In this document: positions 49,701-60,302 of the stretch, one piece after another | Position numbering within the stretch: the stretch's first letter is position 1 | Layout: every line of letters starts with the position of its first letter | Assembly (NCBI GenBank): GCA_037127255.1 | Contig: JBANSL010000004.1 | Location: 72,004,627-72,068,626 of the forward strand | Reading direction: 5' to 3' | Origin: Persicaria tinctoria | Taxonomy: Eukaryota > Streptophyta > Magnoliopsida > Caryophyllales > Polygonaceae | Length of the DNA stretch: 64,000 nucleotides | The notes under the pieces: generated by a model | What the model was told of the DNA's origin: nothing | What the model saw: only the letters and a program-made list of their open reading frames with translations | The model's database searches: none | Position numbers and translations under genes: made by a program

Positions 49701-49781
49701 CTGGAAGTTCTCCATCGTCTTCATTAAGGATCATCTCATGCGTGATCATTTTCCCAAGCAGGTCATCAAGGGGCAGAGTAG
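49701..49781 (-). pseudogene. Copia gag, 81-bp middle fragment between two insertions
   Basis: On minus this short piece joins the N-terminal gag fragment across the TAG target site of the CACTA and the C-terminal fragment across the CTGGA site of the gypsy element, both times in frame. Its sequence (DDLLGKMITHEMI) fits the region after the copia UBN2-type Gag domain. Confidence 0.8.
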
Positions 49782-49945
49782 CACTACAAAAAATAATGAA
49801 ATTTTCAACGCTATCTAGCGTTGACAGGGGGCTTACCGTGGAAATTGGTACCTTTTGCCATCGATAGTAGCTTCGGCCAGAGTTACCGTAGCTATTGGGT
49901 CAATTTTGCCACCCTTTGTAGCATCGGCAAGGATTGTCGTGGCCA
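49782..49945 (+). repeat. CACTA left terminus and subterminal repeats
   Basis: 25-bp TIR, followed by a GCTATCTAGC-type palindrome and several CCGTAGCTA or GTAGCTTCGGC words. Confidence 0.85.
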
Positions 49946-50024
49946 TTGATTCGGTTTACGTATTACTCTCTCGCTCACCCCAAACCCAATAACCACACAT
50001 TTCGGCCCCTCAGATCTAAAACCT

Positions 50025-51566
50025 AGATCTTGCCTCTCTCAGCCTCCATTCCCGATCTCAGAGCTGGATATCGCCGTCGTCAGTCGCCGCCTATAGATTT
50101 GGATATCGCCAGTCGACAACGTCGCTCTTGCTCACTCGTCGTCATCTTTCGGTCACCCTTTATCGCTCTTGGTCGCTCATCGTCATCCTCCGGTCACCAT
50201 TCATCGCTCCTCGTCCCGATTTCAGGTATTCTTCTCTCGCATTCTCTCGAATGCCTCCACTCCCGATCTCAGATCTGAAAATCGCCCTCTCTCACAACCT
50301 CTACTCTCAAATCTGGATCTCGTTGTCTCCAGTCACCGCCTCTAGATTTGGATCTCGCTGGTCGACAACGTTGCCCTCCATGCTCCTGGTCACTCATCAT
50401 CATCCTCCGGTCACCACTCATCGCTCCTAGTCCTGACTTTATGTATTCGACTATCCGGTCCCTCCTTACCGATTCAGTCCCCCCACTAGTACAAAAAAGG
50501 TCTTACCCTATTTGTTGATTATACAATATTTTTGTGATTAGATATATGTTCTATTTTTGTTTTTCACCTATATCACCCATCAATTTTGGTTTCTGAATAC
50601 CATATGTTTAAGTTCTTTCAATCCGAGCTTTGGAATTTTTTTTCACAATTACATGGTTCACTGTAGGTAACCATGAGCTCTAATAGCCTTGATGGTGGAA
50701 ATATTCACCAATTATCCGTTCAGTTGAAAATTATGAAAACTGAAAAAGGAAAGGAAACTGGGAGTCTGGGATGGTATACTTTGAAAAAGGAGCTAGTAGA
50801 TTTTATGTTTAGTGCACTATTTTTGGATGAATCTCTCATGAATCCTATGACCAATGTGAGGGAATGAAACCAAATTTTTGATGGAAAAAAGAAGGTATGA
50901 GATAAATGCTGGAATTTTGGCTAATTGAATACTATCAAGATATATAGATTCATTCTCCTTTCCATTTCCATGATGTTCAGCCAAATGGGTCATAAGTGTT
51001 CTATATTATTTATATTGCCATCTTCAGTTATGATAATCCATTTGCCAACTTCTGCTTGCTATAGCGTGCTTCATATATGAAATTAGCTATGATTACTTCC
51101 TCTCGTGAGTTTCTTTGATTGATTTGGGTTGAGTTTATAAATTTTTTTTTTGTTTGAAGTTAAGTATTGAAGTCAATACCTGCTAAGTCAAGAAGATCAA
51201 TTTTGATTAAATCTTGCTACATGTGTTTAATTTTGGAAAGTGTTAAGTACATTCCAGCAATTATGTTTGGGTTAGGAAATATAGTAATACAGAGTGTAGC
51301 TTTAAGTTTTTATATATGGATATATCTATAATGGGCATAAAAAGATTGTATGAGTAATTGTAGAAGAAAGGGCGTGGTATATACAAATTTGGCATATATA
51401 CCTGATTATAGAAAAGCTATTTAAACAGGTTTAAAAACATAGGTATAGCTATAAATTTAACATATGTAATGGTGGTATATCAGTCATATACTATGTATAT
51501 TACAATTTTAAATTGCCAGTCCTCAAAGTTTTTTCACTAATAAAGTAACTACCCTACAAGTTCCAG
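50025..51566 (+). other. CACTA interior, unrecognised
   Basis: Pyrimidine-rich, exon- or UTR-like text at 50030-50440 contains two partial copies of a Ser/Arg-rich segment (compare the CGATCTCAGA words at about 50052 and 50262). An ORF at 50673-50867 (MSSNSLDGGNIHQL...) starts just after a splice-acceptor-like CACTGTAG. It might be a captured exon of an unknown gene. The rest is AT-rich and intron-like. Confidence 0.35.
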
Positions 51567-51650
51567 ATAAATGATGCGCCTCAAACGACATCGAGGTCAT
51601 GGGACAGTGATCAAGATGCCTTTGTGATGGGAAAAGGTTCTAGAGTTTTG
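51567..51650 (+). pseudogene. Captured KAS exon a
   Basis: After an acceptor (TTCCAG) the exon encodes NDAPQTTSRSWDSDQDAFVM, then GKGSRVL, and ends at a GTGAGT donor. It matches the block of plastid 3-ketoacyl-ACP synthase I/II around the FVMGEGAGVL motif. The Glu-Gly-Ala-Gly segment has become Lys-Gly-Ser-Arg. The intact enzyme condenses malonyl-ACP with acyl-ACP in plastid fatty-acid synthesis. Confidence 0.8.
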
Positions 51651-51865
51651 GTGAGTTGTTTCTAGGTTTATTCTTCTTAAAGTGGTTTCATTTTTGTAAA
51701 TATTCTAGCATATGGGCTTTCTGCTCTTGTCATACATCGATTCAAATAGATGAATACGTCGTTTGCGTCACATATTAAACGAAGCAGTTTGTGTCTATAT
51801 GTCCTCACGATTTCCATTAATATTGACCGACTAGGAGCCTGAACAATTGATTGAAATTGGTTTAG

Positions 51866-52040
51866 GTTATGGAGAGTTTTGGAACATGCTATGAAACAAG
51901 GTGCACCGATAATTGCAGAATACTTGGATGAGGCAGTCCACTGTGATGCTTATCACATGACTGATCCACGAACTAACGAACTCGGGGTTCCTTTATGCAT
52001 ACAAAGAAGACTAAAAGATACTGGTGTGTCCCTAGAAGAG
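51866..52040 (+). pseudogene. Captured KAS exon b
   Basis: Between a GGTTTAG acceptor and a GTACCT donor lies a clear KAS block: EHAMKQGAPIIAEYL, then CDAYHMTDPR and GVPLCIQRRL. An extra T in the run near 51880 shifts the frame relative to the expected VMESLEHAM. This proves a non-functional copy. Confidence 0.85.
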
Positions 52041-52059
52041 GTACCTTAGCATTTAGTAC

Positions 52060-52198
52060 TAATAGATTACATAGGTCTCATATTGTATAGTGGGCTAAAA
52101 GCCCGTTAAGGCCCAATACCTTTGTAACCTATATATATATTATATCAATGAATGGAAAACCTCAAGGAGGACATTATAATCAATTTCATGATCTCACA
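52060..52198 (+). repeat. 5' LTR of the short copia
   Basis: Runs from TAATAGATTACATAGG to GATCTCACA. The promoter-like TATATATATATTATAT lies at about 52130. The first dinucleotide should be TG. Confidence 0.9.
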
Positions 52199-52211
52199 TG
52201 GTATCACAGCC
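52199..52211 (+). other. Primer-binding site, tRNA-Met type
   Basis: TGGTATCACAGCC begins directly after the LTR; the canonical sequence has G where this has C in TATCAGAGC. Confidence 0.75.
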
Positions 52212-52428
52212 TAAGATCCAAAGACCCTAAATTTCTTTTTCTCTAACCCTAGCCGCCACCTCTTTCTCTCTCCTCGTCGCCACCTAGTCGCCACCTTTCT
52301 CTCTCCTCGCCTCCCCTCACCTCGCCACCTCTCTCTCTCCTCGCCGCCACCCTCCCCATCCCGCCGTCGGCCTCCCCGTCCCCTTGGCACCGCACCATCC
52401 CTCCTCTCTCTCTATCCTTCCCGCCACC

Positions 52429-55400
52429 ATGTCCGTCGAAACCACCGCAACCAAATCACCCTTCCATTCCGCCCTAACAATCTCCAACATAAAAAATTGC
52501 ATCCTTATCATTCTAGATCATGAATCCAGTACCTACACCATGTGGTCGCACCTCTTCACGACCCATGTTAAGGCTCATAAAGTCCTCCACCACATTGACT
52601 CCTCCGCCAAACGCCCTGAAAGCAAAGACGACGATCTCTTCGCTCAACTTCACACCATTGTCTTTCAATGGATCTTCAACACCATCTCAAAAGATCTATT
52701 GACCACCATCCTTGACCCCAAAGACTCCGCCTTGAATGCTTGGAAGAAACGTCAGGATATCTTTCAAGACAACAAGTCCAACTGTGTTGTCTATATCGAG
52801 CACGAATTCTCAAGTTGCAAGCTTTCCTCTTTTCCGTCGATATCTGCCTACTGTCAGCACATCAAGACCCTGGCTGATCAGCTAGACGTCATCGACTCCA
52901 AACCCAGCGCCACCCGTCTCGTCCTCCAGGTACTCTCGGGCCTCCCTTCTGAATACAATGATGCTGCTACTCATATATAGCAGACGGAACCTCTCCCTAC
53001 GTTCGAGAAGACCCGGTCTCAACTGATCCTGGAGGAGACTCGCCTTCACCGTCAGACAACCGACGTCGCCAAAGACAAGACGGCGTTGGTCTCAACCAGT
53101 GACATCATCGAGCAACTTGCCCTCCCGCCCGGCCGCAGCAACGACCAGCAGGGACCAAGAGGCGGCGGCCGCAGCAATGGCCACCTGCAGCACTACGACC
53201 CCCGCCACCCCTCTTGGTACCCCAACCCTGGCTACCCTCCTTGGATGCCCTATGGCTACCCCGGTGCGTCGTTTCGTGGACCATCACCATATCCCAACCG
53301 TTAGCAGGGCTTGTTCGGTCCTGCTCCCCGCCCGTCGTCTAATCAGGCATACCCGACTGATGTGCACAACGCCTTCTCTTCCATGCAGCTGACACTCCCT
53401 AACGGCACTTGGTACATGGACACTGGCGCTAACTCTCATATGACGAACTCCTCAGGTACTCTCTCATCTCTTTCTTTTAAGGGTCCTGCTCATTCTATTA
53501 TCGTTGGCAACGGTGGTCGCCTTGCTACTTCGGGCATTGGCCACACCACCCTACCAACCCCTACCAACCCTTTGCACCTCAACATTGTCTTTGTTGCCCC
53601 CAAACTTGTCAAAAACCTTATCTCTGTCCGTCGGTTCACCACTGACAATAATGTTTCTCTTGTGTTTGATCTGTTTGGTTTCTCTGTGAAGGATTTTACT
53701 ACGGGGGTTACTCGCCTGAGATGTAATAGCACCGGGGAGCTCTATCTTGTGTCGTCGCCCTCACCATCCAGCCCGTCAAGTCCAGTCGCCCTCTCGGCAT
53801 CATCATCCAGTCTTTGGCATGCACGCCTTGGTCATCCCAATCCTGCAGTTTTAGATTTACTTCGTTCTAAGAGTCTTGTCCAATGTAATAAAGAGCATCG
53901 CTCTAGTTTATGTTCGTCTTGTCAGTTAGACAAGAATGCCAGACCTCCTTTTCAGCGATCTTTAAACACTACATTTGCACCTTTTGATATCATTCATAGT
54001 GATATTTGGACATCTTCTATGCCTAGCAAGGAGGGTCATAAGTATTACCTCTTGTTTCTGGATGATTATACACATTTCTTATGGGTTTTCCCTTTGCACT
54101 TTAAATCTCAAGTGTTCCCTATCTTTGCCAAATTCCACGCTTACATCAAAATGCAGTTTCACACCTCTGTCAAGTGTTTCCAATGCGACAATGGCCGCGA
54201 ATTTGACAACAAAGATTTTCACACTTTCTTTAATACCAACGGGATCTCCTATCGCTTGTCCTGCCCCTACACCTCTCAACAAAATGGCAAAGCCGAACGA
54301 ATCATCTGAACCATTACCAATATGATGCGCACTCTTCTTTTCCACGCATCCATTCCCCTTCTTTATTGGCCTTACGCCTTGGCCACCACATGCTACCTCC
54401 TCAACATTCTCCCTTCCACCACCCTCAACCATCGCTCACCGTTTCAGACACTGTATTGCACTTTGCCCATATATGATCACCTCCGTACCTTTGGTTGCTT
54501 GTGCTTCCCTAATCAGTCATCCACCGCCCCCACAAGCTTCACCCATGCTCCACCCCTTGTGTCTTTCTTGGCTACTCGTCTGATCATCGCGGTTACATTT
54601 GCCTCGATATCAAGACTCACAGGATCATTCTCTCTCGTCATGTCACCTTTGATGAGTCACAATTTCCCTTCGCGTCTCCCACCCCTGTGTCTTCAATAGA
54701 GTCTGAGTCACCATCCCCTCACTTCATTCTTCCCATAGCTCTCCCGGTGCTCCTGCGTCTCCCCCTCCCCCACCTCCCTCACTACCATCTACCACCAGAC
54801 CACACACCCGCAACGTCTCCGGTGTCTTCAGACCCCGTCAGATCATCTCCATGACCACCGACCATCACCCCGCTATCCACCTCCCATCACCTCGACAAAC
54901 ACCCGTGCCTCACCTACGTGCGGCGGCCGCAACATGGCATGCTGCGCCCGCCGCAACCCCAGTTGCAGCGCCCGCAGCCATAAACCCGTCCCTGGCGGCG
55001 GCCGCCGCAGGCAATGCTGCGCCCCCCGCAGGCAATGCTGTGCCCGCCGCCATTCAACAAGCAGCGCCCACCGCCTCACACCCCTCCTTGGCGGCGCCCG
55101 CCGCGGGCTATGATGCGCCCGCTGCATCTGCACCCGCCGCCTCCTCCTCCCCGCACCTTGCACCCCTTGCCCCCGTCCTTCCCGGCTCCCAGACCTCCCT
55201 CTCCCCCATTCCCACCTCCCACAAAACAGCCCTGCTCGACCCGAATTGGTAGGCGGCTATGCTCGACGAATGCAGGGCCCTTACGTAGAATGGTACTTGG
55301 GTTCTTGTTCCTCGCCCTCCTGCGGCGAACGTCATTCGCTGTATGTGGCTCTTTTGTCACAAGTTCCACTCTGATGGGACATTGGAGCGCTACAAGGCCT

Positions 55401-56755
55401 GTCTGGTGGTGAACGGTAGATCTCAGCAGGTAGGTATTGATTGTGATGAGACCTTCAGCCCTGTGGTCAAGCCAGCCACTATCCGAGTGATCCTGAGTCT
55501 GGCTCTATCACGCAACTGGGCCATCCATCAGTTAGATGTCAAGAACGCCTTTCTGCATGGTCATTTGAACGAGACAGTTTACATGTTTCAGCCGCCGGGG
55601 TTTGCTGATGCTGAGCGTCCGAAGCATGTCTGTCTCCTCAAGCGCTCTCTATATGGTCTGAAACAGGCTCCGCGGGCGTGGTTCCAGCGATTTGCCTCTC
55701 ATCTGCTCCGTTTGGGTTTCATTGGCAGCCGTTCGGATTCTACGCTGTTTATCTATCGCCGAGGCTTAGACTTGGCATTCCTGCTGCTATATGTCAATGA
55801 CATCATTCTCACCGCCTCTTCTGATGCTCTTCGGACGTCTACCATTTCGCAGTTGAGTGCGGAATTCGCCATGTCTGATCTAGGTCCATTGTCTTACTTC
55901 TTGGGAGTTGTTGTTCAGCGTCATGCGTCTGGTCTGTTCCTCTCCCAGAGTAAGTATGCTGCTGAGATTGTTGCTCGGGCTAAGATGGTCAACTGTAATC
56001 CCGTCGCCACCCTTGTCGATACATCCAACAAGCTCAATGCTCATTCTGGTCCTTTGGTGGATGATCCAACTTTGTATATGAGCCTCGCTAGTGCTCTTCA
56101 GTATCTTACTTTCACCAGGCCTGATATCAGTTATGTCGTTCAACAGATTTGCTTGTTCATGCATGCCCCTAGGGAACCTCACTTTCAGGCTTTAAAGCGG
56201 ATCATTCGGTATATCAGCGGCACCCTCGAGCTCGGCACCACGATCACTCCTTCCTCTAAGCTTGACCTTGTTGCTTACACTGATGCGGATTGGGGTGGTT
56301 GCCCTGACACACGTCACTCCACATCTGGTTACTGTGTCATTCTCAACGACACTCTCGTGTCTTGGTCAGCCAAGCGTCAGTCAGTCGTATCTCGCTCCAG
56401 CGCTGAGGCCGAATACAAGGGTGTTGCCAACGTTGTCTCCGAATGCTCTTGGCTCCGCAACCTTCTGCTTGAGCTCTATTGCCCCTTGCAGAAGGCCACT
56501 CTGTTCTACACTGACAATGTCTCCGCCGTCTATCTGGCTAGCAACCCAGTCCAGCATCAACGCACGAAGCACATTGAGCTTGATCTCCACTTCGTCAGGG
56601 ACAAGGTTGCCATTGGACATGTCCGCGTTCTACATGTCCCGTCTTCTTATCAGTACGCTGATATATTCACCAAGGGTTTACCTAGACAATTGTTCATTGA
56701 TTTTCGTTCCAGTCTCACTGTACGGACACCTCCCGTTTCGACTGCGGGGGTTTGA
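52429..56755 (+). pseudogene. Gag-pol of the short copia, multiply broken
   Basis: Gag (from the ATG at 52429) is a UBN2-type domain ending in LSGLPSEYNDA. A Pro/Tyr/Gly-rich linker follows, then protease W-Y-M-D-T-G-A-N-S-H (about 53410), the integrase zinc region (HARLGHPNPAVL ... CSSCQLDK), a core with DIWTS, CDNGREF and SQQNGKAER, RT from about 55260 and RNase H (SAKRQSVVSRSSAEAEY, about 56370). Premature stops: TAG 52978, TAG 53302, TGA 54307, TAG 55250, TAG 55286. Each is most simply a C-to-T change. At least two frameshifts fall at about 54560 and before 55250. The RT box is YVND (55790-55801), with the first catalytic Asp lost by G-to-A. No zinc knuckle is obvious in Gag. Confidence 0.9.
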
Positions 56756-56891
56756 TAGATTACATAGGTCTCATATTGTATAATGGGCTAAAAGCCCGTT
56801 AAGGCCCAATACCTTTGTAACCTATATATATGTTATATCAATGAATGGAAACCCTCAAGGAGGACATTACAATCAGTCTCATGATCTCACA
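56753..56891 (+). repeat. 3' LTR of the short copia
   Basis: TGATAGATTACATAGG to GATCTCACA, preceded by a GCGGGGG purine run that serves as polypurine tract, followed by the TSD AGTAC. Confidence 0.92.
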
Positions 56892-57039
56892 AGTACAACA
56901 CTTGGGTATTGCAGTTGTTTTTCGTGTTCTATGAATCTTGGGCAAAATGGAATGCAATCAAGTACCTTCACTTTTGAGTAGTTTTTAATCATATGCTTTA
57001 AAAACATTGATGAAGTGTCGTTATGCTAATTGTTTCCAG

Positions 57040-57157
57040 GTTAACTATATAAATGCCCATGCAACTTTCATTGTACGTTGTTGGTGATCTAGCCGAGGTA
57101 AATGCAGCAAAGAATGTCTTTAAAAACACATCTAAGATGAAGATAAATTCAGCAAAG
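57040..57157 (+). pseudogene. Captured KAS exon c
   Basis: After a TTTCCAG acceptor: VNYINAHAT, a rearranged stretch that breaks the frame, then VGDLAEVNAAKNVFKNTSK and a GTATGG donor. NAHAT contains the catalytic His region of KAS. The frame damage lies right after it. Confidence 0.85.
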
Positions 57158-57266
57158 GTATGGTTTCTTATATCTGATGCCTACCGAGTTCGAATAATGT
57201 TTTATATTTTTCATTCACTCATTACGGTTACATGTTTTTACCTATATATATTTGTTACATGCGCGG

Positions 57267-57305
57267 TCTATGATAGGGCATGGTCTCAGTGCAGCTGAGA
57301 GTTTG
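57267..57305 (+). pseudogene. Captured KAS exon d, partial
   Basis: SMIGHGLSAAESL corresponds to the KAS block with the second catalytic His (SxIGHxLGAAG). The acceptor AG is lost (GCGCGG before TCTATG) and the exon stops short. Confidence 0.75.
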
Positions 57306-57579
57306 TAAGTTTCAACTGGCTAACTTGTTGCTCGAAGTTTGAAAATAGTTACTAACCCTATGAGCTTTTAAAAAATATCTTATTGCTGCAGGTTTCGATC
57401 TTAGGAGCAGTACATCAAAATTTTCATTGAGATTTAGCATTTGAATTGTATTAATTTGTATCTTTCTATATTTTCTCTACAAGATGAACTATTACAAGTT
57501 GAATATTAATCTTGAATAACTATTTATTTGCCTGGACTCTTATATTATATTGTGTAAACAAACAAATTAACACTCACAC

Positions 57580-57610
57580 CGCGTGCGAAGCACGCGTGTG
57601 TGCAACTAGT
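57580..57610 (+). mobile_element. Candidate Helitron 3' end
   Basis: A perfect 7-bp stem (CGCGTGC, loop GAA, GCACGCG) is followed nine bases later by CTAG at 57606-57609 and T. This matches Helitron 3' termini. It stands about 300 bp after the last KAS exon, so a Helitron may have carried the KAS fragment before or after the CACTA formed. No 5' end was identified. Confidence 0.45.
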
Positions 57611-58337
57611 TCTAGGAAAAAGGATACTACAAAGGCATGATATGAATATCTAGAGGACGTGCTTATGGTTCATTAGTGTGATGGGTTTTTTTTAATTGGG
57701 TATTTGTTGTGTATTGATTTGCTGAGAATTCTGTGTGCTTATACATTCCTTTACAAAGTTATGAATTTACATTCACGAAGTTGCTACAAAGTAATAATCT
57801 TTCTTTTAAATGCATTAGTTTAACCCAATAAACCACGATCCCGATTTGTGAAACACTCGGATTCTCCGACCTTTATTCAAAACTAACTTTTTAATTCTAT
57901 CTTGTAAATGCATCAGGGGTATTGCAATTAGTAGGCAGAAGGTTATTCATCATCATCTCCACCCTCCTTCCTCTTCCCACCAGATACTAAGCCCTCTCTC
58001 TTAGTGAGTTCTTCCTTTTTCTTTGGTCTCATATATTGGTCAATATTTTTGCCAATTTTTCTCTTCTGTTGCAAATTGCAGTGTTCAATTTGGGATTGAA
58101 GTGGTGTGTATGGATAATGAATTTCTGTTATTATAGTTTTGGGCATTTTTTGGTTAAAATGAAGTTTTGGACATTTTATTGTATATGTAAATTTTATAAT
58201 TATGTACGTATATTTATTATATATTAATTTTGTATTTTTGACATTTTATTATATATATAAATTTTGTATAATTAATAAAATTTCATTATATATGTTAAAT
58301 TATGTGTATTCTTTTATTTTTTTTAATAAATATTGGT
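57611..58337. other. CACTA interior, AT-rich
   Basis: No supported gene. A minus-strand frame at 57943-58146 ends in a Lys/Glu/Asp-rich tail (KREGLVSGGKRKEGGDDDE). It could be a captured exon but resembles nothing I know. Confidence 0.35.
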
Positions 58338-58374
58338 CTTTTTAGCCCGGGTCTGAAGAATCCGGGCTAAAAAG
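58338..58374. repeat. Perfect 13-bp inverted repeat
   Basis: CTTTTTAGCCCGG and its exact complement around an 11-base loop. Hairpins with GCCCGGG cores are common subterminally in some CACTA families, so this may be a relic of another element end. Confidence 0.8.
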
Positions 58375-58389
58375 TAAGATTTTTTTTTA

Positions 58390-58647
58390 TTTTCCACCCA
58401 CCCTTTAGCTATGGCACCTTGTCGTGGCAGATGTGGTGTTTCTTTCATTAGGGGTTGCTTACCGTAGCTTGGACATGGCTAATTTTTTTTGCTACGGCTA
58501 TTTGCCGAAGCTACAAAATTTTTCCACCCCACAATTCGCAACCCCCCATTTGCCGTAGCTTAGCCGAAGCTAAATGCCTTTTGCCACCCTTCGAAGGCCT
58601 TTTGCCACGGCTTTTTACCGAAGCAAATTTCATTTTTTTTTGTAGTG
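58390..58647 (+). repeat. CACTA right terminus and subterminal repeats
   Basis: Repeated GCCGTAGCTT, GCCGAAGCTA and CCACGGC words, then the 25-bp TIR ending TGTAGTG. The last bases of the adjacent gag frame run into it and give a false protein tail. Confidence 0.85.
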
Positions 58648-59251
58648 TAGTGAGATCTTGGGCTTCTTCTATGGCTGTTACTTTAGGACCCCACTTTTCT
58701 TTTGGGAGACACCTTAATATCTTCCTTACTTTCTCAACGTTGGTAAAGCTCTTGCCGAGGGAATCAAGGTTGTTGGTGATTTCTATGAATCGTGTGAACA
58801 TGGCCTTGATTGACTCATCAGACTTCATTTTGAAAAACTCATACTTTCGAAGGAAGATGCTGATCTTGGTGTCTTTCACTTGGCTAGTTCCCTCATAGGT
58901 GACGACCAGCTTGTCCCAAATCTCTTTAGCTGACCTACAAGATGAAATACGGTTAAACTCATCAGTGCTAAGACCACAATATAGTAAGTTAATAGCCCTG
59001 TAGTTTTTGGAGACGAGTTCAAGATCTGCTTGGATGTATTCAGACTCCTTCTTTGCGACTTTGGTTCTATTTGGTTCGTCTTTCTCTGGAATCTTTGGCC
59101 CATTCTCTATAATGTTCCAAAGTTCCAGATCTTGGTCTATGATGAACATCTTCATCAATGATCTCCAGTGGACAAAGTTGTTTCCTACAAAGAGTGGTGG
59201 TCTGCTGGTAGACCTTCCCTATGCAAATCCTCCGCTTGCTTCACCAGACAT
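58648..59251 (-). pseudogene. Copia gag, N-terminal part
   Basis: Start ATG at 59251 (MSGEASGG), a TAG at 59219-59221, then the copia Gag domain (DUF4219/UBN2 type): FVHWRSLMKMFI, SCRSAKEIWDKLVVTYEG, FEFFKM-like KYEFFKMKSDES, KILRCLPKEKW. It is cut at the TAG site of the CACTA and continues at 49781. Gag forms the particle in which the RNA is reverse transcribed. Confidence 0.88.
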
Positions 59252-59295
59252 GATCGAAAACTCACAAGATTGTTAGATCAAAAGCAGTGAGTAAA

Positions 59296-59307
59296 GCTCT
59301 GATACCA
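59296..59307 (-). other. Primer-binding site, initiator tRNA-Met type
   Basis: Minus reads TGGTATCAGAGC two bases inside the 5' LTR of the Sirevirus-like copia. Confidence 0.88.
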
Positions 59308-59309
59308 AT

Positions 59310-60302
59310 TGAAGGTTCGATAAAGTAAAACAAAGTAATATAGAAATACTCTACAAGGGGGGTTGAATAGAGTATGCCGGTTTTTCGCAGATAGTCTCAA
59401 AACTTTTAAAGCTCGTGCAAAACCCTTTGAGATTAGACTTAGTCTTTTCTCTGAAAACCTGAATCACAAAGTTAAACAAACGAACCAAGTGTGGAAATAA
59501 GGTAAAGCAGTAAATAAAGGACTCGATGAGTTTTTTACGAGGTTCGACGCGAACTTGGCCTACGTCCCCGCCTAGGGTTCTTCCACAACCCTAGGATTCA
59601 GCCGGCTTTTATTGATTCACAAGACTTAGGATCCTAGTAGCTCCTCGAGAAGTCTCTCTCCTATACAATTGCAATCTAGTCAACTCACGTTCCCTTGGAG
59701 TCCTAGGTCAATCTAGAAGAGCCCCACCTCTCTATGCTATCTAGTAAAATCCTCTTACACTTAGTGAATTAATCGCCTAGTGTTCACTTCATGAGTTATA
59801 AACTCTCGAGTATAACACTATAACTGAATATATCCTATAAGCTCACTGTGTAACTCTTAAATGCTTCAAAATGAAATAACAGACTCTTAAGGACTAGCAG
59901 AGAGCACACGAAGAAGACATATCTCGTTTGAAGGCTTGAGTGTATGAAAGCTTGTGTTCAACAGATGTATGGATGTCTTCTTCTTCCTTTTCTTTATATT
60001 GAAACAAATCGGCACCTAAGGATCTTCACCAATGGCTAGACTTGGTCATGGCTTGAGTTGGATCTTCTATCTTTGGAAACTTCGAAGGCCATGATCTTCC
60101 CATTTGAATCTTCTCCAATATTCAACATAAGGAAGGAAATAATATTCGAAAATACTTCCTGAAAGGTTAGTGTATATATGATAATATAATGGAAGCATAT
60201 AATAACATAAAATAATATTCGAACATAATATCATATAGAACAGGTTTTGTGTTTCATCAACACTTTTAAAGCTTCAAGACCTTTGACACAAACAGACTGT
60301 CA
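59310..60302 (-). repeat. 5' LTR of the Sirevirus-like copia
   Basis: Homologous to 19282-20261. It shares even the terminal 40 bp (60263-60302) with the region before the other LTR, which is why I place the start at TGACAGTC. A TATAAAG box lies on minus at 59992-59998. Confidence 0.85.

Larger units (their letters stand above)
52060..56891 (+). mobile_element. Short-LTR Ty1/copia element (Ale/Retrofit-like)
   Basis: 139-bp LTRs at both ends, TSD AGTAC on both sides, PBS TGGTATCACAGCC at 52199, gag-protease-integrase-RT-RNase H order on plus. Very short LTRs and total size of 4.8 kb fit the Ale-type copia lineage; that name is inference. It lies in a KAS intron inside the CACTA. LTRs differ at a handful of positions; the left one has TA instead of TG at its first two bases. 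Confidence 0.9.
49782..58647. mobile_element. CACTA DNA transposon, non-autonomous
   Basis: Terminal inverted repeats begin CACTACAAAAAA and agree at 23 of 25 bases (49782-49806 against 58647-58623). The 3-bp TSD is TAG. Subterminal words such as TTGCCGTAGCTT and AAGCTACGG are repeated in both orientations (49820-49930 and 58420-58620), the usual binding array of CACTA transposases. No transposase ORF is visible. Without the nested copia about 4.0 kb remain, containing KAS gene fragments. It lies in copia gag, whose frame resumes across the TAG site. Confidence 0.93.
19282..60302 (-). mobile_element. Sirevirus-like Ty1/copia element, host of the nested insertions
   Basis: LTRs at 19282-20261 and 59310-60302 bound a minus-strand element. 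Counting out the four inserted elements and their target duplications leaves about 9.5 kb in the order gag, protease, integrase, RT, RNase H, env-like ORF. Copia gene order, a tRNA-Met PBS, AAGGGGGAGA-type polypurine tracts and an extra ORF after RNase H fit the Sirevirus (SIRE/Maximus) group. The TSD is unclear: flanks differ by about two bases, so the outer LTR edge may be off by a few bases. The LINE frame resumes across the element, which supports the boundaries. The copy is inactive: seven or more stops, frameshifts, an integrase deletion and a mutated RT box. Confidence 0.85.

Noticed and set aside
54851..55412. Ala/Pro-rich frames in the short copia
   Set aside because: Linker between integrase and RT of the broken polyprotein. 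The Ala/Pro richness is typical of copia linkers and not a separate gene.
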